A DNA stretch of 64,000 bases from Streptomyces sp. DI166 (GTDB taxonomy: Bacteria; Actinomycetota; Actinomycetes; Streptomycetales; Streptomycetaceae), in contig NZ_FLSP01000005.1 of the NCBI RefSeq assembly GCF_900091315.1, forward strand, positions 1 through 64,000, given 5' to 3'. Each line of letters opens with the position of its first letter. Within the stretch, counting starts at the first letter, position 1. Shown here piece by piece: positions 16,305-24,504 of the stretch. The position numbers and the translations under genes were made by a program. The notes under the pieces were generated by a model that saw nothing but the letters and a program-made list of their open reading frames with translations, was not told where the DNA came from and did no database searches.

Positions 16305-18209
16305 TCAGTGTTCGCGGATCCAGTTCTCCAACTCCCGGACCGTCCCGGCATTGCTCTCCGCGTCCATCAGCAGGCCCGGCCGGCCGTGCGTACGGCGCAG
16401 CACCTTGTCCATCAGCACCCTGTTGCGCCGAGACCGCGCCAGCGCCCCGAGCCGGGGCAGGGTGTGGATGATCTGCGTCAGATCACGGACGTCCAGCGCC
16501 CGCAACTCCATGCGGGGCAGCGCGGCGGCGACGCCGGGCAACTCCGACCGGGAGGTCAGCAGAATTCTGCTCGGACCGTCCGCTCCGGCGAATTGCTCGA
16601 TCAAGTCGGCAAAACGGGGTTCCAGGCCGATCGCGCGGTCTGCGGCGTCGAGCACGAGGAGGAGGCGGAGACGGTGCCTCATCGATTTGTCGATCAATTC
16701 CTTCCAATGCGGCAGCGGAGACGGGACGCCGATCCCGGGCATCTGAACGGTCAAATTCGTCAGCAGATCTTCGAAGGGGTCCGCCCCAGGCCGACCGGCG
16801 GCCTCGCGCGGGGTGGGCCTCGGATGCCAGAGGATGACGTCGAACGCCTCGCGGTGATCGTGCGCGAGCAGCGACGCGCAGGTGGTCGCCCCCATGCCCT
16901 CCGGCCCATGCACCACCGCGCCGGTCAGTCCGCTCCCCGGGGCGAGCGCCGCGCTCGCCGCGGTCATTTCCCGCAGCCGCCCGACGAACGAACGCGGCCG
17001 TTCCGGAAGCCCGCCGACGGCGCGTACGGGCACACCTCGCAGGGGACCACGCGTCATCGGGCGACCGGGCAACCGAAGGGTCCGGGCGGCGGCACCGAAG
17101 AGCATGGGGGTCGCCGCGGCGAACAGGGGTGTCCGGCGTTCGGCGAGCCGGGCATCGGTGACCGAGTCGACCACGGCGTTGTTCAGGGCCTGCGGGAGTT
17201 CGTGGCCGAGGCGCAGCAGGTACCTGTACATGCGTACGGCTACGGCGCGGGCGAAGTCAGTGCTGACCGGGAACCGCATGGCGACAACGGCGCAGCCGAG
17301 ACGTTCGGCGACGGAGGCGGCGAGGGAGGTGAGGGCGGCGTCCTGCCCCGACGTGTCGCCGTTGTCCTCGTCGGCCACCCGGCTCCCCGACCAGCAGGCG
17401 GAGAGGAACAGCAGCCGGGTACGCCCCCGTGCCGGGGCCAGCAGGCGGAGAAGGTCGCGCGTGCCGACCTCGTCGGCCGTACCGTCGGCGTGTTCCAGGG
17501 CCAGGCTGCCCGGTAGGCCGTGCGCCACGACATGGATGACGTCCCAGCCGCCCGGCTCCCGCAGCATGCCGCTCAGAGTCCCGCGGCTCACCCCGAACTG
17601 CCTCGTGCGCAGTTCCATCGGGACGGAGCCCTCGCGTCCGCCGGCGGCCAGATCGAGCAACTCGGCGCGCAGGACGGTCCGGTGCGCGCCGAGGTCCACC
17701 GGTCGCTTGGTCCGCGGCAGGCTGAAGAGGGCGAGCACACGCAGGTGCGGCGGCGGGGGCGCCTCGTCGGCCCGCGAGGCATCCAGCCGCACACCCCGGA
17801 CGAACACCACCTGGTGCAAGGACAGCGGAAGACCGTCGACAAGCCCCAACTCCCACGGAAACATTTCTAAGTCACGTAATTCATCGGGCAGTTGAAACTC
17901 CACTACCACCGGCGCCAGCACTTGGAGGCGGTGCGCGATCCCGCGCAGGCCGGTTCGGGTGATCCAGTCGGCACAGGCGCGGACCGTCTCCTCCAGGGCC
18001 GCGCTGTCGGCCCCCGTCCGGCGTAACTCAGCGATCCGGGCAGGCAACTCGTACAGCGGCGTCAGCTCACCCGACGTGGCCGGCCGCACCTCGAAGAATT
18101 CGGCGCCCAAGCCCTCCGGGGGCGTCAGTGACCAGACCCAGTAGTCCGGACGGCCGTTCGCCGGGGCGAGATGGTAGTGCCGGATGGCGAGCACGGCGGA
18201 TCGTTTCAT
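16305..18209 (-). CDS. CHAT-domain cysteine protease fused to Walker A-defective NTPase
   Basis: A 634-residue protein, first gene of the minus-strand operon. The CHAT domain is complete. It has FPWELG (about 117-122), the catalytic His in HVVAHG (His230), the catalytic Cys in LFLSACWSG (Cys272) and the typical GCAVVAMRFPV and MYRYLLRLG segments. After a FVGRLREM linker comes a P-loop NTPase. Its Walker A reads GPEGMGATT, with Ala at about 441 replacing the essential Lys, while the Walker B LRLLLVLDAAD, the sensor RILLTSR and a GRPGLL motif are kept. So it is an intact protease with an ATPase that probably cannot hydrolyse. Leucine codons 111 and 114 are both TTA, which predicts dependence on the bldA tRNA. 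The ribosome site before the ATG is weak. Confidence 0.85.
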   Translation of the reverse strand: MKRSAVLAIRHYHLAPANGRPDYWVWSLTPPEGLGAEFFEVRPATSGELTPLYELPARIAELRRTGADSAALEETVRACADWITRTGLRGIAHRLQVLAPVVVEFQLPDELRDLEMFPWELGLVDGLPLSLHQVVFVRGVRLDASRADEAPPPPHLRVLALFSLPRTKRPVDLGAHRTVLRAELLDLAAGGREGSVPMELRTRQFGVSRGTLSGMLREPGGWDVIHVVAHGLPGSLALEHADGTADEVGTRDLLRLLAPARGRTRLLFLSACWSGSRVADEDNGDTSGQDAALTSLAASVAERLGCAVVAMRFPVSTDFARAVAVRMYRYLLRLGHELPQALNNAVVDSVTDARLAERRTPLFAAATPMLFGAAARTLRLPGRPMTRGPLRGVPVRAVGGLPERPRSFVGRLREMTAASAALAPGSGLTGAVVHGPEGMGATTCASLLAHDHREAFDVILWHPRPTPREAAGRPGADPFEDLLTNLTVQMPGIGVPSPLPHWKELIDKSMRHRLRLLLVLDAADRAIGLEPRFADLIEQFAGADGPSRILLTSRSELPGVAAALPRMELRALDVRDLTQIIHTLPRLGALARSRRNRVLMDKVLRRTHGRPGLLMDAESNAGTVRELENWIREH

Positions 18210-18254
18210 ACCTGAACATGTTCCCTTTCATGCGAATCCGGTCTCTTTCAACTC

Positions 18255-18268
18255 ACTTATGAATAAGT
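18255..18268. promoter_or_regulatory. AT-rich palindrome in the divergent CHAT/effector promoter region
   Basis: The perfect palindrome ACTTAT-GA-ATAAGT lies in the 137-bp region between the two divergent genes. This stretch is strikingly AT-rich against its surroundings. A minus-strand TTGACA-N16-TATTCA (from about 18290) overlaps the palindrome and could be the promoter of the CHAT operon. The palindrome is a candidate operator controlling one or both directions. Confidence 0.45.
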
Positions 18269-18346
18269 ACCATTGATTCAGTGTCAATCCGCATACGTTA
18301 GGGCATCCGCTCTTCGGAGGCGGTACCGCAGTGGAGGGGGACCACG

Positions 18347-19129
18347 ATGTCCGACAGCCGATACCAGAAGTACATCGAGCACGTCCGGGGCGATCTGGCC
18401 ATGGAGCCCTCATGGCCGCCGTCCGCCGTGCGGGAACTCGGTGATGTGGGGGTCTTCCGGAAGGGGCACTTCGAACGCAAGGGCACGCTCAAGACGCTGT
18501 TCGGCCTGACCGTCAAACCCCGGCCGGTCCGGCGGAGCACCACGGTCTTCCACGGCGATTCCAAGGGCACGGTGCGCGTCCACCACAACTCGGCCATCGG
18601 CGCCGGGGCCGCGCTGGTCACCGCCGAGGGCTCGCTCGTCCTGGAGTTCGGCAAGGCGGACTCGGTGCTGTTCCACGCGACGGGATGCCGGACCAGGGAG
18701 ATCGACGGGATCGAGGACGTCGAGCGGCTGATGATGGAACTGCACGACAGGGGCGAATGGCCGCGCCGGCAGGTCGTGATCACCGAGGTCACGCATGCCG
18801 AGCGAACCACCGCCGTCATGAGCAGCAAGCGCAATGACCGCATGGCGCTGCGCGCCGCGGCGGATCCCATGGTCACCGGCCTCGATCTGCTCACCGCGTC
18901 CGGTGGTCTGCAGTGGGCGGGCGGCTCGGCGGCCAGCCTCCAGGTCCTGTCGGAGGGCCGGCTCACGCCTCTCTACCGGGCACGCGGTGTGGTCCGGCAT
19001 CTGTTCCGGGCCGACGAAGTCGGTTACCTGGACGACGGGGACGAGGGCGAGCCCGGGGGCGACGAGGCGGAGTGCTACGTGGACGAGGTGAGCTGTCTGG
19101 ACTTCGACGACCTCGACGACCTTCCCTGA
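18347..19129 (+). CDS. Unknown 260-residue protein with acidic tail, candidate effector (gasdermin-like?)
   Basis: The ATG start has a strong GGAGGGGG site. There is no signal peptide or transmembrane helix. The body (residues 25-222) is beta-rich, with an LGDVGVF...F-x-R-x-G-x-L segment (31-49) and alternating Gly/hydrophobic strands. A helix at about 121-135 is followed by a RQVVITEV strand (141-148) and a TPLYRARG segment (207-214). The last 40 residues are very acidic (Asp/Glu about half) and look like a detachable or inhibitory tail. The order of strands, helix, strand pair and short tail, next to an intact CHAT protease, recalls bacterial gasdermins, but the N-terminal Cys expected of many of them is absent. 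I do not claim the function. It is divergent from the CHAT operon and stops 23 bp from a convergent reductase gene. Confidence 0.7.
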   Translation: MSDSRYQKYIEHVRGDLAMEPSWPPSAVRELGDVGVFRKGHFERKGTLKTLFGLTVKPRPVRRSTTVFHGDSKGTVRVHHNSAIGAGAALVTAEGSLVLEFGKADSVLFHATGCRTREIDGIEDVERLMMELHDRGEWPRRQVVITEVTHAERTTAVMSSKRNDRMALRAAADPMVTGLDLLTASGGLQWAGGSAASLQVLSEGRLTPLYRARGVVRHLFRADEVGYLDDGDEGEPGGDEAECYVDEVSCLDFDDLDDLP

Positions 19130-19152
19130 GCGGCGGGGCCCGGTCTCAGGCC

Positions 19153-19779
19153 TCAGGCGTTCTCGGGAAGCTCGTACGTGCCGTACTCCGGCTTCCCCGC
19201 GAGGTCGTACGACTGGATGGAGACGCCCTTGGAGGTGATGCTGCCCCAGGTGTGACGGAAGGCGGTCGGGGTGCTGCCCTCGGGGAAGAGCCGGAAGCCC
19301 GTGCCCACGACGACCGGGAAGCTCAGGATGTGCAGGGTGTCCAGCAGGCCGGTGCCCAGGAGGGAGTGGACCAGGGCGCCGCTGCCGTGAATCTGGAGCT
19401 CGCCGTCGGTACGGGCCTTGAGGGACCGGACCTCCTCGGTCAGGTCGCCGCCGAGGACCGTCGTGCCCGCCCACTCCGGGTCGGTGAGGGTGGTGGAGGC
19501 GACGTACTTCGGCTTGCTGTTCAGGGGACCGGCCACCGGGTCGTTCGGGTCGGTGACCTTCGGCCAGTAGGAGCTGAAGATGTCGTAGGTGCGGCGGCCG
19601 AGCAGGAACGCGCCGACGCGGCCGAAGACACCGGTGATGAACTCGCCGAAGTCGTCGTCGGCGTACGGGAAGCTCCAGCCGCCGTGCGCGAAGCCGTTGC
19701 GGGTGTCCTCCTCGCGGCCGCCGGGGGCCTGGTAGACGCCGTCGAGGGTGACGAAGATCGTGGAGACGAGCTTGCCCAT
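19153..19779 (-). CDS. Dihydrofolate reductase family protein (RibD C-terminal type)
   Basis: A 208-residue cytoplasmic protein of the RibD_C/DHFR-like fold. The ATG at 19779 is preceded by GAAAGGAC; the upstream open frame is spurious. The start MGKLVSTIFVTLDGVYQAPG is the family's first strand and loop. LLGRRTYDIFSSYWP, KYVASTTL, LQIHGSGALVHSLLG and FPVVVGTGFRLFPEG are the conserved nucleotide- and substrate-side segments. These proteins are NADPH-dependent reductases of mostly unknown substrate. It is divergent from an SDR gene with about 100 bp between, so the two may share a regulatory region. It shows no link with the CHAT system other than convergence. Confidence 0.9.
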   Translation of the reverse strand: MGKLVSTIFVTLDGVYQAPGGREEDTRNGFAHGGWSFPYADDDFGEFITGVFGRVGAFLLGRRTYDIFSSYWPKVTDPNDPVAGPLNSKPKYVASTTLTDPEWAGTTVLGGDLTEEVRSLKARTDGELQIHGSGALVHSLLGTGLLDTLHILSFPVVVGTGFRLFPEGSTPTAFRHTWGSITSKGVSIQSYDLAGKPEYGTYELPENA

Positions 19780-19880
19780 GACGGGCCGTCCTTTCGGAGT
19801 GCGGTGCCGGTGATCTCCATCGTCACGTTGGTGTCCGTTGGCCGCCAGCGTGCGGGGGCGCCGGGCGCTGTGATGGACGC

Positions 19881-20654
19881 ATGACTTCTTACGCAACTTC
19901 TGACGTGACTTCTGGCAGTGGAACTCTCGACGGCAAGGTCGCACTGGTGACCGGGGGCAGTCGGGGTATCGGTGCGGCGACCGCTGTGCGGCTGGCCCGG
20001 GCCGGGGCGGATGTGGCGGTGACCTACCTCAACGGCAAGGACGCGGCCGAGGACGTGGTGCGGGCGGTCACCGCGCTGGGGCGGCGGGCTGTCGCGCTGC
20101 GCGCGGACGCCGCGGACGCCGGGGAGGCGGTGGGGGCCGTCACTCGTACGGTGGAGGCGTTGGGCCGGCTGGATGTGCTGGTCAACAACGTGGGGGTGGG
20201 GGTGCTCGGGCCGCTCGCCTCGCTGTCGCCGGGGGATGTCGACCGGGTGCTCGCCGTGAATGTGCGGGGGGTGTTTCTGGCGTCTCAGGCGGCGGCCGCG
20301 GTGATGCCGGACGGGGGTGGGCGCATCGTCACCATCGGGTCGTGCATGACGCAGCGGGTGCCGGGGGGTGGGGGGACGCTGTACACCATGAGCAAGTCGG
20401 CGCTGGTCGGGCTGACGAAGGCGTTGGCTCGGGAGTTGGGGGGTCGGGGTATTACGGCGAATGTGGTGCATCCCGGGCCGATCGATACGGATATGAATCC
20501 GGCGGATGGGCCGTATGCGGCGGGGCAGGCGGCTGGGACTGCGTTGGGGCGGTTCGGGGCGGTGGGGGAGGTGGCGGAGACCGTGGTGCATTTGGCGGGG
20601 GCGGCGTATGTGACGGGGGCGGAGTTCTCGGTGGACGGGGGGCATGCGGCGTAG
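19881..20654 (+). CDS. SDR-family NAD(P)-dependent oxidoreductase
   Basis: A 257-residue classical short-chain dehydrogenase. It has the cofactor motif TGGSRGIG (about 25-32), NNVG at the end of strand 4, the catalytic Ser in VTIGSCMT and a YTMSK Tyr-x-x-x-Lys. The C-terminus HPGPIDTDMNP and AYVTGAEFSVDGG is typical of 3-oxoacyl-ACP reductase-like SDRs. The substrate cannot be told from sequence. The third base of codons shifts to unusually frequent G in the second half (GGG, GTG, GCG runs), which continues into the G-rich spacer downstream. Only a weak ribosome site (GGAC) precedes the ATG. Confidence 0.92.
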   Translation: MTSYATSDVTSGSGTLDGKVALVTGGSRGIGAATAVRLARAGADVAVTYLNGKDAAEDVVRAVTALGRRAVALRADAADAGEAVGAVTRTVEALGRLDVLVNNVGVGVLGPLASLSPGDVDRVLAVNVRGVFLASQAAAAVMPDGGGRIVTIGSCMTQRVPGGGGTLYTMSKSALVGLTKALARELGGRGITANVVHPGPIDTDMNPADGPYAAGQAAGTALGRFGAVGEVAETVVHLAGAAYVTGAEFSVDGGHAA

Positions 20655-20769
20655 CCGTCCCCGTCCGTCGGGGGTTTCCTCGCCCCCGCCGCCCCTACCC
20701 GTCCCATCCTCCAGGGGCTCCGCCCCTTCGACCCCGGTGGCCTGTTTTTCGGCTGCGGGTGGGTGGGGG

Positions 20770-20792
20770 CTGGTCGCGCAGTTCCCCGCGCC
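20770..20792 (+). repeat. Dispersed 23-bp intergenic repeat, copy 1
   Basis: The segment starting GGTCGCGCAGTTCCCCGCGC is identical to 60541-60563. Both copies sit just downstream of a + strand gene, in non-coding DNA. Confidence 0.85.
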
Positions 20793-20825
20793 CCTGAAAT
20801 GCGGGGGCTGCGCCCCTCGCATTTC
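20792..20825. terminator. Hairpin between convergent SDR and alc genes
   Basis: Arms CTGAAATGCG (20792-20801) and CGCATTTCAG (20816-20825) are perfectly complementary. The stem continues with GGGG/CCCC around a 5-base loop with one bulged T. Its position between convergent genes suggests a terminator working in both directions. Confidence 0.65.
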
Positions 20826-20961
20826 AGCCCGTCCGGCGTTTGAGGACGAGGCCCGGTTAGGGCCGACAGCGGGGGGCTAGGGGCGGTAGCCCCCAGGGGA
20901 CGGTGGGGCCCCCTCTGGGGGAGGGTAGGGGCGGCGGGGGCGGGATCCCCCTGGGGGGTGG

Positions 20962-22077
20962 TTAGGCGCCGAGTTCCTGGTGGCGGGAGTCCAGGGACCT
21001 CGACCCCGCCTCCGTCAGTGAACCGAACAGGCGGAGGCGGGAGATGCCGCCGTCGGGGTAGATGTCCACCCGCGCGTGCGTGCCCACCGCCGGGGACGGC
21101 AGGAGGAAGCGGTGGTTCGTGTCGGGCTGGAGGCGGGTGCGGGGAAGGACCTCCCGCCAGTCCGAGGACTCGCCGTCCCTCACCGACACCGACGCCCACC
21201 CCGCGCTGTTCCCCTTCAGATACGCCGTGTCGATCTCGATCGCGCGGATCTGGGACTGCGAGACCAGCCGGTACTCGATCCAGTCGTTCCCCCGGTCCCG
21301 GCGCCGGCGCGTCTCCCAGCCGTCGTCCATCTTGCGGGACCGCCCGGGCTGGATGGTGTTGGTCGCCGGGGAGTAGAAGAGGTTGGAGGCGTCGAGCACG
21401 CTGCCGCCGTTCTCCAGCGCCACCACGTCGAAGGTGCCCAGCGCGGAGAGCCACGCGGGATCGGGCACGACCTCGCCGTAGACGCGCAGGCGCGCGATGC
21501 CGCCGTCGGGGTGCTGGTTGACGCGCAGGTGTGTGAAGCGCTGTTCGACGGCGACGGCGAAGCCGTTGGCGGCGTGGCCGCCGACCGGCGTCCGGGGCAC
21601 GAGCGTCGTCCACTTCACGTCGTCCGACAGCAGCTCCTCCGGCGACGGCGACCCCGCCACCGACGTGGCCTCGACCGACACCGCCTGCGGGTAGTTGCCC
21701 CGGAAGTGCGCGGTGTCGACGACGATGCCCCGGATCACGCCCGGCGCGCCGAGGCGTACCAGCGCCCAGTCGTGGTCCTCGGGCGTCGGCCACGGGTGGT
21801 CGGCGGACGCGCCGCGCCGGCGCCGCGTCTCCCAGCCGTCCATGATCTTGCCCTTGTGCCCGAAGTGCTCGGGGTCGAACTCGGCCCGCTCCGGCACGAG
21901 CAGGTTCTCGCGCTGGGCGAAGAACTCGTCGTTGGCGGCGATGACTCCGGCCCCCAGCTGCCGGTCGGCGAGGTTGGCGTACTGGGTGAAGGGGAACTCG
22001 GCGGTGCGGTAGTCCGCGTAGGGGTCACCGCCCCCGTACGGGTTCGCGTCGCCGGTGAAACTCACAATCGCCGTCAC
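20962..22077 (-). CDS. alc: Allantoicase
   Basis: A 371-residue enzyme that cleaves allantoate to ureidoglycolate and urea. The protein is two tandem jelly-roll repeats, as the family requires. Each repeat has a G-K/R-x-M-x-D-GWETRRRR motif (KIMDGWETRRRR near 77-88, KMDDGWETRRRR near 249-260) and ends with a HPDGGIARLRVYG or YPDGGISRLRLFG strand. The GTG start has GAAAGG upstream. It lies 46 bp downstream of allantoinase in the same orientation, so allB and alc form an operon that turns allantoin into ureidoglycolate. The length is normal for the family. Confidence 0.96.
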   Translation of the reverse strand: MTAIVSFTGDANPYGGGDPYADYRTAEFPFTQYANLADRQLGAGVIAANDEFFAQRENLLVPERAEFDPEHFGHKGKIMDGWETRRRRGASADHPWPTPEDHDWALVRLGAPGVIRGIVVDTAHFRGNYPQAVSVEATSVAGSPSPEELLSDDVKWTTLVPRTPVGGHAANGFAVAVEQRFTHLRVNQHPDGGIARLRVYGEVVPDPAWLSALGTFDVVALENGGSVLDASNLFYSPATNTIQPGRSRKMDDGWETRRRRDRGNDWIEYRLVSQSQIRAIEIDTAYLKGNSAGWASVSVRDGESSDWREVLPRTRLQPDTNHRFLLPSPAVGTHARVDIYPDGGISRLRLFGSLTEAGSRSLDSRHQELGA

Positions 22078-22123
22078 TGCTCATGCCTTTCGGTGGTCTG
22101 GGCGGGGGTGGAAGGAGGCGCGC

Positions 22124-23461
22124 TCACTGCGGTCGGGCCAGCAGCGCCCCCCTCGGCTCGGTGAACGCCCCGTCCGCCACCACGCGTTCGCCCCTCAGCC
22201 AGGTGGACCGGACCACGCCGTACAGGGTCCTGCCCGCGTACGCCGTCACACGGTTGCGGTGCTGGAGGGCCGCCGGGTCCACGGTGAACGTCTCGTCGGG
22301 TGCGAGGACCGTGAAGTCGGCGTCGCGGCCCGCCTCGATGGCGCCCTTGCGGTCGGACAGGCCGACCAACTCGGCCGTGCGGGAGGACATCCAGCGCACC
22401 ACGTCCTCCAGGGTGTGGCCGCGCCTGCGGGCCTCGGTCCAGACCGCGGAGAGGCTGAGCTGGAGGCCGGAGATACCGCCCCAGGCGGTGGCGAAGTCGT
22501 CGGTCTTCAGGTCGGCCGTGGACGGGGAGTGGTCGGTGACCACGCAGTCGATCGTGCCGTCGGCGAGGGCCTGCCAGAGCAGGTCCTGGTTGGCGGACTC
22601 GCGGATCGGCGGGCAGCACTTGAACTCGCTGGCCCCGTCGGGGACTTCCTCGGCCGTGAGGGTGAGGTAGTGCGGGCAGGTCTCGACCGTCACGCGCACT
22701 CCGTCCGCCTTGGCTGCCGCGATCAGCGGGAGCGCGTCGGAGGAGGACAGGTGCAGTACGTGCACGCGCGCGTCCAGCCGCTTGGCCTGCGCGATGAGTT
22801 GGGCGATCGCGGTGTCCTCGGCGTCACGCGGGCGCGAGGCGAGGAAGTCGGCGTACTTGGGTCCACCCTGCTGGGGCGCCGCCTCCAGGTGCCGCGGGTC
22901 CTCGGCGTGCACGATCAGCAGGCCGTCGAAGGAGGCGATCTCGGCCAGCGAGCGGGCGAGTTGGTCCTGGTCGAGGTGCGGGAACTCGTCCACGCCGGAC
23001 GGGGAGAGGAACGCCTTGAAGCCGAAGACCCCGGCCTCGTGCAGCGGGCGCAGGTCCTTGACGTTGTCGGGCAGCGCGCCGCCCCAGAAGCCGACGTCGA
23101 TGTGTGCCTTGTCGGCGGCCACCTGCTGCTTGATCCGCAGGTGCTCGACCGTGGTGGTCGGAGGGAGGGAGTTCAGCGGCATGTCGACGAGCGTGGTGAT
23201 GCCACCGGCCGCCGCGGCGCGGGTGGCGGTCCAGAAGCCCTCCCACTCGGTGCGGCCGGGGTCGTTGACGTGGACGTGGGTGTCGACCAGGCCGGGCAGC
23301 AGGACGTCGTCGCCGAGGTCCTCGACGCGGCCGGCGGCGACGGGTGCGTCGTACGGCAGTACGGCGGTGATCTTCCCGGCGGTGACGGCGACCGCTGCGG
23401 GCCGGGTCCCCTCCGGGGTGACGACGCGCGTCGAGCGCAGCACCAGTTCTACGTCGGCCAC
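22124..23461 (-). CDS. allB: Allantoinase
   Basis: A 445-residue amidohydrolase that opens allantoin to allantoate. The metal-binding motif is [10 protein letters not shown] (HxH near residue 60). The carbamylated Lys lies in [10 protein letters not shown], further ligands in IVHAEDPRH and LHLSSSDAL, and the final Asp in VVTDHSPST. The GTG start (VADVELVL) has GAGGGG upstream. A long leader of about 150 bp carries an inverted repeat (23498-23514), and further upstream lie a TTGACT-N17-TACGTT promoter and the tandem TTCC-N7-GGAA sites. It is transcribed first in the allB-alc operon and is divergent from its probable regulator AllR. Confidence 0.97.
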   Translation of the reverse strand: MADVELVLRSTRVVTPEGTRPAAVAVTAGKITAVLPYDAPVAAGRVEDLGDDVLLPGLVDTHVHVNDPGRTEWEGFWTATRAAAAGGITTLVDMPLNSLPPTTTVEHLRIKQQVAADKAHIDVGFWGGALPDNVKDLRPLHEAGVFGFKAFLSPSGVDEFPHLDQDQLARSLAEIASFDGLLIVHAEDPRHLEAAPQQGGPKYADFLASRPRDAEDTAIAQLIAQAKRLDARVHVLHLSSSDALPLIAAAKADGVRVTVETCPHYLTLTAEEVPDGASEFKCCPPIRESANQDLLWQALADGTIDCVVTDHSPSTADLKTDDFATAWGGISGLQLSLSAVWTEARRRGHTLEDVVRWMSSRTAELVGLSDRKGAIEAGRDADFTVLAPDETFTVDPAALQHRNRVTAYAGRTLYGVVRSTWLRGERVVADGAFTEPRGALLARPQ

Positions 23462-23497
23462 CCGAACCCCTCTCTCCGCGCCTCTCCGAGCACGGAA

Positions 23498-23514
23498 TTC
23501 AACGTTCTGTTGAA
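23498..23514. promoter_or_regulatory. Inverted repeat TTCAAC-N5-GTTGAA in the allB leader
   Basis: A perfect 6-bp inverted repeat with a 5-bp spacer, 37 bp before the allB start codon. Similar sequences occur at 26306-26322 (aceB), 44505-44521 (uraD) and 47135-47151 (katA). It is a candidate binding site for a purine- or glyoxylate-responsive regulator. Confidence 0.5.
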
Positions 23515-23590
23515 GGAGTCTTCACTCCCGCCCCGACGCCGTCAAGGGCACACTGCTGCTCTACGCCTTTTACGGCGACACTCTGGACGT

Positions 23591-23626
23591 TTCCACAAAG
23601 CGGAAATAGAATTCCAGTACGCAGAA
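23591..23626. promoter_or_regulatory. Tandem AllR-type operator pair between allB and allR
   Basis: Two 15-bp sites, TTCCACAAAGCGGAA (23591-23605) and TTCCAGTACGCAGAA (23612-23626), start 21 bp apart, two helical turns. The second overlaps the -10 of the minus-strand allB promoter and is identical to the first site at hyi (45243-45257). The placement predicts repression. Confidence 0.65.
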
Positions 23627-23653
23627 CGTAGCTATGCACAAGCGTGGAGTCAA
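23625..23653 (-). promoter_or_regulatory. allB promoter (housekeeping type)
   Basis: Reading on the minus strand, TTGACT (23653-23648), a 17-bp spacer and TACGTT (23630-23625). The same TTGACT-N17-TAC-TT layout is seen at gcl. Confidence 0.55.
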
Positions 23654-23706
23654 CTGCCTGCCGGGTAGGCTGCTGCCCTTCCCGCCAGTCCCGAAAGGAA
23701 CGCGCC

Positions 23707-24504
23707 GTGCCGACGTCCAGCGCCAGCACCACCGACTCCGCCAAGTCCGCCAGCGGTGGCGTCCAGTCCCTTGAGCGCGCCTTCGACCTGCTGGAGCGGA
23801 TGGCGGACGCCGGCGGCGAGGTGGGTCTGAGCGAGCTGTCCGCGAGCAGCGGGCTGCCGCTGCCGACCATCCACCGTCTGATGCGCACCCTGGTGGCCTG
23901 CGGGTACGTCCGTCAGCAGCCCAACCGGCGGTACGCGCTGGGCCCCCGCCTGATCCGGCTCGGCGAGTCCGCCTCCCGGCTGCTCGGCACCTGGGCGCGC
24001 CCCTACCTCGCCCGCCTGGTCGAGGAGACCGGCGAGACGGCGAACATGGCCCTGCTGGACGGCGACGAGATCGTCTACGTCGCCCAGGTGCCCTCCAAGC
24101 ACTCGATGCGCATGTTCACCGAGGTGGGCCGGCGCGTCCTGCCGCACTCCACCGGCGTCGGCAAGGCCCTGCTGGCCAACACCCCGGACGCCGAGGTGCG
24201 TGCGCTCCTGACCCGTACGGGCATGCCGGCCGCGACGGAGAAGACGATCACCACCCCGGAGGGCTTCCTCGCGGCCCTGGAGGACGTACGCCGCGCCGGG
24301 TACGCCGTGGACGACAACGAGCAGGAGATCGGGGTCCGCTGCCTCGCGGTGTCGGTGCCGGACTCCCCCACCGCCGCCGCCATCTCCATCTCGGGCCCCG
24401 CGGGGCGCGTCACGGAGGAGGCCACCGAGCGGATCGTGCCGGTCCTCCAGCAGATCGCCCAGGAACTCTCCGAGGCCCTGACGACCGCCCAGAACCCCGC
24501 ATGA
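23707..24504 (+). CDS. allR: IclR-family regulator, AllR-like
   Basis: A 265-residue protein from a GTG at 23707 with GAAAGGAA upstream; the ORF is open earlier but without a site. The winged helix-turn-helix is at about 20-75 (VGLSELSASSGLPLPTIHRLMRTL). The IclR effector domain follows, with ETANMALLDGDEIVYVAQV, HSTGVGKALLA, AGYAVDDNEQEIGVRCLAVSV and ISISGPAGRV. It is divergent from allB with the operator pair between them. In actinomycetes and enterics AllR represses allantoin genes and is released by allantoin-pathway intermediates. That it binds the TTCC-N7-GGAA sites here is inference. Its stop overlaps the next start (ATGA). Confidence 0.88.
   Translation: MPTSSASTTDSAKSASGGVQSLERAFDLLERMADAGGEVGLSELSASSGLPLPTIHRLMRTLVACGYVRQQPNRRYALGPRLIRLGESASRLLGTWARPYLARLVEETGETANMALLDGDEIVYVAQVPSKHSMRMFTEVGRRVLPHSTGVGKALLANTPDAEVRALLTRTGMPAATEKTITTPEGFLAALEDVRRAGYAVDDNEQEIGVRCLAVSVPDSPTAAAISISGPAGRVTEEATERIVPVLQQIAQELSEALTTAQNPA

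Larger units (their letters stand above)
20655..20961. other. 307-bp gene-free spacer, G-rich with repeats
   Basis: It lies between the convergent SDR and allantoicase genes. It holds a dispersed 23-bp repeat, a strong hairpin, a CCCGTCCGGCGTTTGAGGAC segment that I remember as common in Streptomyces intergenic DNA, and G/C tracts (GGGG and CCCC runs) to 20960. I see no coding potential. Confidence 0.7.
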
